64,000 bases of DNA, from the NCBI GenBank assembly GCA_016801845.1, contig CM028922.1, forward strand, positions 1,331,001-1,395,000, in the 5' to 3' direction. The notes under the pieces were generated by a model that searched no databases, was not told the origin of the DNA, and saw nothing but the letters and a program-made list of their open reading frames with translations. A program made the position numbers and the translations under genes. This document shows positions 11,266 to 21,900 of this stretch, one piece after another (the stretch's first letter is position 1; every line of letters begins with the position of its first letter). Origin of the DNA: Polydactylus sextarius (Eukaryota > Chordata > Actinopteri > Polynemidae).

Positions 11266-12945
11266 TAAAGTGACGGTCCAGAGAAACATGAACCACGGTC
11301 TATTTCACCATGAATATGAGTCAAACTCCCCTCAAGAGATATTCTACGTTGGTTGAAGTAATATCCAGTTTGACCGTCTTTTGTTTTCACAACCAAATAT
11401 TTAACAATGAAAGTAAATGGGGCAGTCAGCCAAACGTATCTAAATTGTCATTTTTTAACCACTAATAAAGCTCAAAATATCACTTCACTTCAGCAGTAGC
11501 ATGAATAGGGTCCCTACACATAAACTGAAGTACTGATAACTTAGTAAGTGAACCCAGAGTTTATTAAAAACACTGTTTTACAAGACTTACCCAACGTCTG
11601 GTTTTATAACAACTGGTGGTGAAGGTTGTTCCACATCAGCAGATTCATCATTTTCTAGAACATCAGGCCGATGTGTCCATGAAGAGAGAAAAATGATGAA
11701 CAATTTGTACATTTCCATAGAAATACTCTCCTGGTCTGACGTCAACTGAAAGCGTTTGGTTCAATCTGCGTCCAACCATCAACTTTTACACACATTTTTT
11801 AGGTCAAACAACTTCAGGTAACGTAGTGACTTGATCAACAATCTTCTATAGAATCAGTCTGGACATTTACAAAGTTCAGACACGTTGGTTTGTCTGTAGG
11901 ATCCCTCTCCTCACTACCACACAAGTCACATGTTAGTTTGAGTCTGACACTGGTTTAAAACGTAGACATTTGTCTCAGCTCAACTCTATGTCCCTCACAC
12001 TGTCGTTATGACTCTTTAGGTTCAAATTACAAAACATCAACTTTCTCTAAACTCGTCTGATTGATGTGATGTTTCTACAAAACACAAAGAATCAACTCAT
12101 TATCATCTGGAAATAAACCTAGAATGACTGTGCCTCTGGATTTTTACTTTAAATTGATAAGTTAGAGCCAAAAACATGTTTTGCGTCTTGAATTTTGATC
12201 AACAACCTTCAGTTTTATTGTGATATAAATTCACAGCTAGTTTTATGTGGATCTATTTGTTTCCAGTCTCCTAAACTATACTAAGATTACCAGCTCTCTG
12301 CTGTAAATGTGGAATCAATTTGTTCAATTTGTTTGAGCGTATTTCTAAAACGATCCTCCTCCGTCTCCTCTCATTTCCTTTCCGTTCTCTAATATGTTTG
12401 ATATAAACATAGACTTACTATGAAAACAACACTACGCTGATTAAATCTTGAAATCTTTATGGTCTTTATACACTCTCAGATGAGGAGGAGAGTATTTCTA
12501 CGGAAATGTACAAATTGTTCATCATTTTTTTTCTCTTCATGGACACATCGGCCTGATGTTCTAGAAAGTGATGAATCTGCTGATGTGGAACAACCTTCAT
12601 CACCAGTTGTTATAAAACCAGACGTTGGGTAAGTCTTGTAAAACAGTGTTTTCAATAAACTCTGGGTTCACTTACTAAGTTATCAGTACTTCAGTTTATG
12701 TGTAGGGACCCTATTCATGCTACTGCTGAAGTGAAGTGATATTTTGAGCTTTATTAGTGGTTAAAAAATGACAATTTAGATACGTTTGGCTGACTGCCCC
12801 ATTTACTTTCATTGTTAACTATTTGGTTGTGAAAACAAAAGACGGTCAAACTGGATATTACTTCAACCAACGTAACATATCTGTTGAGGGGAGTTTGACT
12901 CGTATTCATGGTGAAATAGACTCTGGGTTCAAATTATTTTAACGT
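11266..12945 (+). mobile_element. Family A foldback element, longest copy
   Basis: Terminal inverted arms of about 460-470 bp (11266-11735 and about 12483-12945) surround a roughly 750-bp spacer with no coding potential. The left end reads TTAAAGTGACGGTCCAGAG. Across better-preserved copies the ends read TTAAAGTGA and TCACTTTAA, so a TTAA or shorter target duplication is possible. This is the best reference copy in the window. It looks like a non-autonomous, MITE/foldback-like DNA transposon; the superfamily is unassigned. Confidence 0.8.
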
Positions 12946-14730
12946 TTTAAAGGTCACAATGAGCAAGTACTTAAAATTATATAAAATACATTAAATTAAT
13001 GTCAATTAAAGACAAACACGTACTTTTTTCTAAATGTTACTGATAATATTTGTATTAAATTCAGGTCTCAGTTTTTCTGATGCTATAAAAAAAATCTCAC
13101 ACTTAACATCTGCTGCACCACACATTTCTTTTCTAACACAAATGTTGTTAGTTTAATTTTTATAAATAACAGAAGCTGTGAAGGAAGAACAGTTATGAGC
13201 TGTTTCTTCTGTTTACATCACACACATTTTGATCACAGAGATTTTAGATGCCTGGTGAGTAAATATAGTGTGTAAACTGCAACTATCTGTCTCCTCCACT
13301 GACAATTTATCCGTCTCATGACATCAGCTGTCATGTGAAGAGATCCACCTCCTCCAAAAAACGAGGAGAATAGGAAACCATGACGGCCATGGTAGGTGGT
13401 TGAGATAAGAACAAACTAGTTCATAACGGAGATTTTGTTTGTAACAGACCTTTATTTTTCTCATCCGGTGTCTTAGAGGATCAAAGGACAACTGACATGT
13501 TGATTTCAGCTGAGGAGCAGTGATGGTGATGATATAATTTCAATACAAAGAACAAATGTTTGCAGAGGGATGATTACACACACGATGCAGGTGTTGTTTG
13601 TATTTCATTTTGATGTCCATAAATAGAAAAAAAAACAGATCAGAGACCAAATGAATGAATTCTGACTCTGTTGACTTTCATGTTCATTTAGTGATGATAA
13701 CATCATTTCCAACACATGATCATGTTAAATGAACACACAAGAGCACGATCAATACTGAAAACCTGCTTCTAGAAAATGAGACAAACATGGTGACATTTAC
13801 AGAATCGAAGGGTTATCACATGCTAACGCTGCTCTGAGCTAAATGTCAGATGACATATGTGACTCTAACACAATGTGAAATGTAAATTCAACTGAAAAGG
13901 TTGATCAATCTGTTAATTTCAGATTGATGATGAGATGATGATGTAGAGCAGGTTGATATGATGTTTTGTGAGTTTGTTAAGGAGGTTTTATATATATAAA
14001 GCAGGTAGTTATAATTATATAAAGCTTTTTGTTATTATTATTATTATTAACAGTGAAAATAACAACAATATATGAAATATTATAATTCATCAATGGTCTA
14101 TTTTAATGTAATAATAATAATAACAAGTATATTGTATATGTCATTTTATTTTTTAAATCTATATTAAACTGCAGCTGAGTTACATTACACTGCTGTTGTA
14201 CTGTAGAAATGTGACAATTAATAAACCTCTGATACAGATGCAGCAGATGTACACACACACACACACACACACACACCACATGTTTTTGTTGTTGCAGGGT
14301 TAATGTAGCTGTTGCAGACGAGAAAACATCATCTCTCATGGGCTACGTCACAACCTTGAAGAAAATAGATGCAACACGTTATTCATTATATATGTGTATA
14401 TAAATATGTGTTTATATATATAGAGAGAGAGAGTAAAGAGAGAGACTAATTGACTAATTCCGAGTCTAATTTACCTTCCCCTCTCTCCCATCTTCTCTCT
14501 GATCATGTCCTGTTTCCTTCCTTTACTCTTTAATCATTTCCCCTCATCTTAACCCCTCGTGCATCTTCCACGTTTCATCTTTGCCATCCACGTGAACACT
14601 GATGAATCTGTGGGCTCCTGCTGCTGACCCTCAGATAAAGAGGTGCGAATCAATAAGAAGTAAATTAGAAGTAATGGAGGTTTGAAGCCATGATGGAGAG
14701 AGTCGTAGGTATGTGAGGGGAGGGAGGAGG
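12946..14730. other. Intergenic stretch upstream of the rxfp3-like gene
   Basis: AT-rich; includes an AC microsatellite (14251-14276) and TA/GA simple sequence at about 14380-14440. No gene seen. Confidence 0.5.
14251..14276. repeat. CA dinucleotide microsatellite
   Basis: Thirteen AC units. Confidence 0.95.
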
Positions 14731-14734
14731 TGTG

Positions 14735-14905
14735 CGCGCACCCCATCTAATCAGTACCAAGGACAGCTCCAGATTGCGCGTGAGCGCGCTGCGTCAGGAC
14801 GCGTTTTCACGGTTGGAGATTTGAGACGCGAGACACGAGAAAAATGCTCAACGCTTCAAACCTGGTGAAGAGTCTGACGCCTCCACAGCAACACACTGTC
14901 TGTCG
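14735..14905 (+). promoter_or_regulatory. CpG-rich probable promoter of the rxfp3-like gene
   Basis: A locally CpG-rich patch (GCGCGTGAGCGCGC near 14777, GACGCG near 14798) 160-330 bp upstream of the receptor ATG, in otherwise CpG-poor, AT-rich DNA. Inferred promoter/leader; no TATA box seen. Confidence 0.45.
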
Positions 14906-14936
14906 GCGTTCACGATCAATTTCCAACTCATATTAA
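14844..14936 (+). other. Upstream ORF in the rxfp3-like leader
   Basis: ATG at 14844 opens a 30-codon frame ending at TAA 14934-14936. The context AAAATGC has A at -3. Two further short frames follow (15012-15023 and 15023-15058); the last stops one base before the receptor ATG. Whether they are transcribed depends on the unknown start site. Confidence 0.4.
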
Positions 14937-15059
14937 AATCAGTTCAAACTGCCTCAAAAAATTCCTGAGGATTTTTCCCTCGTTTTTGTTTTTTTTTTCT
15001 GAACGTGGATCATGTTTGGATAATGTCTTTACTGGTCAACTTCGCGGGTTTAAGTTAAA

Positions 15060-16295
15060 ATGTCTGGAGAATTTATCGACACAGGTTTCGAGGGTTCAGC
15101 AGAAACAGTCCACCCTGTCTCCTTCAACTTCAGCTGCGTCTTCAACAACACAAACCGCTCCTCCGGCGACAACTTCCACCTGCCAGACTTTGATAAAACT
15201 GATTTTGTTGGAGATGGCGCCGCCGCTGTGAGGATTTTCATCTCTGTTATTTATTCTCTGGTTTGTGCGTTGGGTTTGGTTGGAAACCTGCTGGTCCTGT
15301 ACCTGATGAAGACTAAACAGGTGTGGAAGAAATCCTCCATTAATCTTTTTGTAACTAGTTTGGCGGTGACTGACTTCCAGTTCGTCTTGACTTTGCCGTT
15401 CTGGGCGGTGGAAAATGCGCTGGACTTCACTTGGCTCTTCGGTAAAGCCATGTGTAAGATAGTCTCCTATGTGACGGCTATGAACATGTACGCCAGCGTG
15501 TTTTTCCTCACAGCTATGAGCGTAGCGAGGTACTGGTCTCTCGCCTCCGCGCTGAAGGGCAGACGTCGTCGGACGCACTGCTGCTCCGCTCGGTGCATCA
15601 CCGTTTTCATCTGGTTCGCCGCCGTTTCCGCCGCTTTGCCTCACGCAGTTTTCTCCACAACCGTCTCTGTTTCCAACGAGGACTTGTGCCTCGTTAAATT
15701 CCCCGAAACCAACGGAACAGCTCAGTTTTGGTTGGGACTCTATCACTCTCAGAAAGTGCTGCTGGGTTTCGTTGTTCCTCTCGGTATCATCACGGTTTGT
15801 TACCTGCTGCTTTTACGCTTCATCACCTCCAAAAACATCAACACCTCCAGCGCCAAACGACGCGCCAAGGTCACCAAGTCTGTCACCATCGTGGTCTTGT
15901 CATTTTTTCTCTGTTGGCTGCCCAATCAGGCTCTGACGGCGTGGGGCATCCTCATTAAACTCAACGTGGTTCATTTCAGTTATGAGTACTACACCACGCA
16001 GGTTTATGTGTTCCCTGTGTCTGTGTGCTTGGCGCACTCCAACAGCTGCCTCAACCCCATCCTCTACTGTCTGATGAGGCGGGAGTTTAGAAAAGCGTTG
16101 AAAAAACTCTTCTGGCGGATGACTTCACCCACTATGACCACGATCAGACCGATCACAGCCACCACCAAGCCAGAAGTGGACGGACACGGACGAGTCCTGG
16201 TTCCCATCGGTGCGCAAGAGGAACCGTCGGTGGTGTTTTATCCTCCGGGGGCGGTGATGTACGAGAGGAGAGATCTGCCGCAGAACAGCACCTAG
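15060..16295 (+). CDS. rxfp3: Relaxin-3 receptor-like class A GPCR, intronless
   Basis: A single-exon 411-aa seven-transmembrane receptor. The N-terminus carries sequons NFS (23), NNT (29) and NRS (32). TM1 has GN (76) and TM2 LAVTD (D105). The disulfide cysteines are C132 and C210. The DRY position reads ARY (156-158); TM6 has CWLPNQ (285-290) and TM7 NSCLNPILY (328-336). The FWAVENALDF segment keeps W115, E118 and D122 at the spacing of the human RXFP3 relaxin-3-binding residues. Strong identity to human RXFP3 runs through KVTKSVTIVVLSFFLCW and the TATTKPE tail, though the protein is shorter than human (about 469 aa). By family it is Gi-coupled and neuronal. Teleosts have several rxfp3 paralogues and the exact one is not resolved. 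It is convergent with slc45a2. Confidence 0.92.
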   Translation: MSGEFIDTGFEGSAETVHPVSFNFSCVFNNTNRSSGDNFHLPDFDKTDFVGDGAAAVRIFISVIYSLVCALGLVGNLLVLYLMKTKQVWKKSSINLFVTSLAVTDFQFVLTLPFWAVENALDFTWLFGKAMCKIVSYVTAMNMYASVFFLTAMSVARYWSLASALKGRRRRTHCCSARCITVFIWFAAVSAALPHAVFSTTVSVSNEDLCLVKFPETNGTAQFWLGLYHSQKVLLGFVVPLGIITVCYLLLLRFITSKNINTSSAKRRAKVTKSVTIVVLSFFLCWLPNQALTAWGILIKLNVVHFSYEYYTTQVYVFPVSVCLAHSNSCLNPILYCLMRREFRKALKKLFWRMTSPTMTTIRPITATTKPEVDGHGRVLVPIGAQEEPSVVFYPPGAVMYERRDLPQNST

Positions 16296-17535
16296 TCCGA
16301 TCCCCTGAGGTGATATGGACACTTCTGTGAATTTTAATTATATGCATCTGTGTTAAATGGACAGTTGAGTCTGTGCTGGAGGAAACTGTTCATCACCACT
16401 CCACCTACATTTGTGTGTTTTTGATTTTAGTTTTTATTATTTTGTACTGAGCTACTCTTTACACTAAAAGAAGCAGAAGGACATTTCTCTTGTAAGGACT
16501 TGAAGAAGAAGAAGAAGAAGAAGAAGAAAAAGAAAAAGACATATTTTTCAGTGTACGTCTGTCGAACAATGTGGAAAAAAAATGTTTTATTGTGCAAGTA
16601 AAGTGCATCAACAACACACTGGTTCTTCTCTTTGTTTATGATGAATGAATGGACATGAAGTCAACACACACACACAAAAAAAAATCTCTAACTTAGACTC
16701 TACTCATCATGATAAACAACATTTTCTCACATTAGTAGTGAATTTGTATAATTTATGACTGAAACCAGAAGATCAGGGGAGTCTTGTCAGTGGTGGAGAC
16801 GCAGACTGCAAATAATTTGATTTCTATTGATCAGTCCAGTCTGGGATCCACACCTGCACCAAATTAGATAAAGTCTCTACTTGACGTTGACTTTCTTCAA
16901 CACATGCATGACGTAACGTTGAAACATCACAGCTAAACCAAATAAAAGTAGTCATTTCTTTTCTGTTTACTTTCTCTTCTGTCTATTGTTAATTAAGACA
17001 ACTTGAACCTGAAAAAAACCCTTAATTATTCATGATATTTGCCACAAAAGCACAAAAAAGTGTAAGTACACACTTTAAATGTCAAGTAGAGCGCAGCATC
17101 AGATAATGAGTCAGTGGTCATTTCTCAGTGAATTTAAATTGCTCCTCATTACAAGCGTTTACATGAATACAAATATTGATCATTTGTTACAAATGAACTC
17201 TTGAATCTTGTTAAAAAATTAGAGGTTGAATGTTTTTAATTAAGTGTAAACGCTGCCACAATCGGTGAGTCAGAGTCGTGACCTCCTGAGTAATAAATCC
17301 TGTTTCATTTATTCATTTATTCATTTATTCAGGACCATGTGTAATAATCAATGGTGACTTATGATAGAAAATCACCATTGCCTCCAATTATCACAAGTTA
17401 AATATATAAATACAGTTTAACAGCAGTTAAAGGTCAGAAAGATGAGACACTCAGTAATGATCCTGAATCCTTTTTAATAAAGTCTGCACTGATTTAAAGA
17501 GAGAGCATTTTATTTATATATAAATACTGGATTTA

Positions 17536-17537
<2 letters not shown>

Positions 17538-17572
<35 letters not shown>
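17538..17572. repeat. GT dinucleotide microsatellite
   Basis: About 17 GT units. Confidence 0.95.
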
Positions 17573-17573
<1 letters not shown>

Positions 17574-17751
17574 TGGGACAAAACTATGACAATTAACATG
17601 AACAACTGAGATAAACGTCAAATTGATTTTTTTTCTAATTAAGCAGCTGAAGGCAAAAAAAAAAAAAGATTCATTCTATGCACATAATCTAATTAGATAC
17701 AAGAGCTAATGGCTCCAGGACCTGGGTATTAATTTGGTACAGCAGAGTTTT

Positions 17752-17752
<1 letters not shown>

Positions 17753-17788
<36 letters not shown>
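17753..17788. repeat. CA dinucleotide microsatellite
   Basis: About 18 CA units. Confidence 0.95.
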
Positions 17789-17790
<2 letters not shown>

Positions 17791-18705
17791 CATGAGTTTA
17801 ACACACACACACACAAAGAGTATTTCATCCGTTGGTGGAAGAAAAATGACTTTGAATCAAAATCACAATTATAAATTCAGAATGTTCCTTGAGAGAAAAA
17901 CCAAATCTCTTCACTGATCTCCCACGGCAACAAAAGGATTTACTTTGATGTGTGAAGATATTTAGTTTGTTGTTGTTGTATATAAACCACCATTATCTGG
18001 AAAAAAAAAAATCAGTTTACACATGAAAACACGTGTGATCCACGTTGATAAAACACACCTGAGATCAGTGAAACATTACAGGAGGAAACATTTACTTTCG
18101 GCCTCAGACACTTCAGCTGTACCTCTTCTGTAGGTGTCAGTATATTACAAGCAGAAAAAAAAAAAAAAAACAGCCAAACGTGAAAACAAGCATTGAAAAG
18201 TGAGCGAGCTACTGAACTGTCTCTCTTCTAAAAACCCAGAGGCAGATGCTGAGACATAATGAGGAGCAGAGGAGGATAACTTGTGTTTCTTTCCATGATT
18301 CACTGACAAATCTTTGACTGACAGACCGGCAGAGCCCATTGGCTACTACATATTAGTCATTACTTTTTTTTTCTTTTTATGTGAATCAGTTCCTGCCAGG
18401 AGCTAGAAATCGTCCAGCCTATGATGTTAACTGGGCCGGAGTCAGACAGTGACTAGTTTTGACAAGTTTTTTCTGATCCCCTCTGGACATTAGTGAATAA
18501 TTATTCCTTTCTGATGTGTTTTTTTCTCTTCTGGTCCAGTTACCTCATTAAAAATGTTTGGAATAGCCCTGGAAAAACATGGATGTGCAATTATTTTTCA
18601 CTTTTCACAGCCGGACACCAAATGTGTCTCAGTTTACTGGTTGATGATGAGTCAAACTCTGAAGCAACGAGAGTCAAAGACGCTTTAATGATATAATAAA
18701 GAATC

Positions 18706-18711
18706 TTTATT
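18706..18711 (-). terminator. Candidate poly(A) signal of slc45a2
   Basis: AATAAA on the minus strand about 40 bp after the slc45a2 stop. If used, the 3' UTR is very short (under about 80 nt). Confidence 0.5.
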
Positions 18712-18752
18712 TAATAAAACAATACAATTAAAATACTTTAACATGAACAGAA

Positions 18753-18974
18753 TCATTCCACGTTCCTGATGAAGAGGGCGATGAAGATGCAGCCGAACAG
18801 AGACACGGTGGAGGCGGAGAGGACCACGACGATAACGCTTCCCGCCATGTTGACCATAGCGCCGAGCCCCGCCCCCACGATGATCTGAGCCAGCTGGACC
18901 ATGCAGGTGAGCGCGGCGCAGTCCACCCCGGTGCCTCGTGGTCTTTGGTCGGTTCCTCGTAGTTTCACTCGTTC
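18753..18974 (-). CDS. slc45a2: slc45a2 coding exon 7 (C-terminus)
   Basis: Acceptor TTTCTAG; encodes ERVKLRGTDQ onward, the last two membrane helices and IRNVE, with TGA at 18755-18753. Confidence 0.93.
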   Translation of the reverse strand, partial: ERVKLRGTDQRPRGTGVDCAALTCMVQLAQIIVGAGLGAMVNMAGSVIVVVLSASTVSLFGCIFIALFIRNVE

Positions 18975-21900
18975 CTAGAAACACAGCGAGTCGTTAAAAA
19001 GAAGGAAGAAGAGGAGGAGGATAAATGATGTCATCAGTTTCTCAAACAGTGTCGGCGTCCGGGGATGAAATCATCAAATTCAGCTTAGATGTAACATCGT
19101 ATATCTGTTTGACAACTGTCTCCTCAGACAATTCTGTTATTTCCTGCTTAATTTCATCACCAGATCAGGACGAATCTAAAAGGCTACTGGCTTATTGATT
19201 CTTTTAATTCAACTTATATTGAATTTTATTATTTGCTTGTGTTTAATAAACTACCTAGGGTGCTGAATAAGACTCAATTAGCAAATTAAAAGTGTCCAGT
19301 GAGGATATAAATAGAACAGAGCACTTCATTAGGATTAAAACAAATAAATAATAAAAAAAACAGAGCAACAAAAATGATCTTTACAGTAGGATCCAACGTG
19401 TCCTGGGACAAACTCTGCTGCCAAAGGAGAAGCAGCCTCCAGGGTTGTTCTGCCAATATCTAGATTCAGTTACTGGAGAGAGAAAAACAGTCTGCAGCGT
19501 CTCTAATGTGGATATTTATAAATCTGATTTACCTGGACACTAATTCACTATTTTATTGTTAAGAAGAAAAAGACCATGTTATAGTCTGACAAGCTGCCAA
19601 ATTATAGAAATAAGAAACTGGACCCGGAGGTTTATTACATTTAAAGTTAATTGTTGAAATTTCATTGATAAATAAACTGTCAAAGACTATCATTATTATA
19701 TTGTGACATCTGCTCAATAAAATCATCATCTCCTCGTGTTTGTTATTATGTTTTGTTCCAGTTAAGCTTATTTTATTACTGTAGTTTGAAGCCTGTTATG
19801 AAGCAGAGAGTTGAGCTGCTGTGTTCATCTTCTCCTGATGTAGTAAACTGAGTTAAAAGAGCACTTAACTAATTTTACACATTAAGTTCATTAGTTGTCT
19901 GTAAGGAGCAACTGTTCAGTCAAGAACAACAATTCTGAGTAAAATCTGTTGTGACCCTGGAGGGATTTATTTCAGCTTTAGACTTTAAAATCACGTAGGG
20001 TCTCATGACATATGGTATGACATCAGTAACAACGTTTATTTTAGTCTCTTCTGTTTTGGTCTTTGGCCATAAATTTGGCTGAATGATGAACGCTAAAACT
20101 GAACTTTTTGTTTATGTGAGAAGACAGAAAAAGGACTTTTTTTACTGACTGGATTAAAGGAACAACACTAGACTAGTTTAAAATGATGGTCCGGAGTTAT
20201 TTGAACCCACAAATACAAATCAAACACATCACAATCAAAATCTGTTGAAGTATCAGCAGATTTATCATTTCCCTAAACAACAGGTCAATGTGTCTGTGAA
20301 GAGCCAGAAAAATGATGAATCTGCTGATGTGGAACAACCTTCATCACCAGTTGTTATAAAACCAGACGTTGGGTAAGTCTTGTAAAACAGTGTTTTTAAT
20401 AAACTCTGGGTTCACTTACTAAGTTATCAGTACTTCAGTTTATGTGTAGGGACCCTATTCATGCTACTGCTGAAGTGAAGTGATATTTTGAGCTTTATTA
20501 GTGGTTAAAAAATGACAATTTAGATACGTTTGGCTGACTGCCCCATTTACTTTCATTGTTAACTATTTGCTTGTGAAAACAAAAGACGGTCAAACTGGAT
20601 ATTACTTCAACCAACGTAACATATCTGTTGAGGGAGTTTGACTCGTATTCATGGTGAAATAGACTCTGGTTCATGTTTCTCTGGACGTCACTTTATGAAT
20701 CCAGTTTGTCGTCATGGTTCCTTGTTGTTCTGTCATTGGTCTGATACTTTTCACTTTTTTTATCTTAGTCAATATCATCAGGAAATGTCACATATAATTG
20801 AATTTTGATGCAGACAACATCCAGTTATATTAATCAATAAAAACCAGATGAATTTATCAAATAGTCCAGATTCTTGAAGTTGTTCATGTCACCTTCAACT
20901 CATCCAAAAATTAAAAACATCACTAATCATGACGTCATCGCAGCTCAATAAATCTGTGATGGTTTCTGTGAAGGACCAGTTTTGTTTATGGTTCATAGAC
21001 TTAAAAGATTTAGTGGTGGAAAGTGAAGCAGTCACATTCATTGTTTTTACATTATTCTAGTGGCAATTAAGAGCAGCAGAGACAGGAAAGAAGATGAATG
21101 TGAGTTAATAAGCATGGATATATGCAATACAGGACTGGAAATACTGAAAGTATCTTTGCTTGGAAAGTGTTTTTGAGAGAAGAAATGTTTGTTACACCTC
21201 AAGGACACAAACAAACAGTGAATGTAAAAAGAAACTTCTGTTTGTCTCTGAAACTCTGCAGGGTCACCTTCACCATGAACCTGAAGGACTTCTGCACACT
21301 CAAGTATGACATCTTTACTTTTCAGGTGCAAACAACCTTATTCTCAATCCAGAAAATAAATAAAGAGCATTTCTATTCTCTTATCTTGTACCTCTTCCTC
21401 ACGTTGATACTCTGCTATCAGGTTGAAGGGGATGGTGTAGAGCGTGCTGGACATGACTCCAAACACGCTGCAGAGGATGAGCGTGGCGATGATGTTGGGG
21501 AAGAGACCAATCAGGCTGGTGCCCATACCGAACACAAAGTAGCCCATGAAGTATAATCCCTTCAGGCCGATGTACGGGAGGAGGAAACGCTGCACATCTG
21601 CAAACACAAACACACGTGTGACGCTCAAACATGACGTCCGTTGGTTCAGAGGAGATTAGATTGTCTGTTGTGGTTTTGTAGCGCTGGAAGATGTTGTCAT
21701 AAACATGTTAAAACTCTCCACGCGTTAGATTTCCTGCAGTGAGTTTGGACATCTGATTGGACAGACTGTCTTTCATCTCAGTGGCAAAGAAAAAGCTCAG
21801 CATCCAAACTATAAATAGAGGCAGTTTCATACTCTGCTGCAGTGACCGAACCAGAGCCTTTATGACGTGACTGAACTTTACTCTTCATGTACGGCATTAT

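Larger units (their letters stand above)
16296..18700. other. Region between the convergent rxfp3-like and slc45a2 genes
   Basis: Holds the probable 3' UTR of the receptor, a GAA-type simple repeat (about 16502-16545), TTCA-rich sequence (about 17306-17330) and two CA/GT tracts. AATAAA near 16940 is a candidate end signal. No ORF of known family. Confidence 0.5.

Noticed and set aside
15096..15746. 216-codon open frame antisense to the receptor gene
   Set aside because: It is a shadow of the rxfp3-like coding sequence with no family resemblance; the sense frame shows all GPCR motifs.
21122..21556. 144-codon plus-strand frame overlapping slc45a2 exon 6
   Set aside because: It spans an exon-intron border on the opposite strand and has no recognisable domain; the minus-strand exon is certain.
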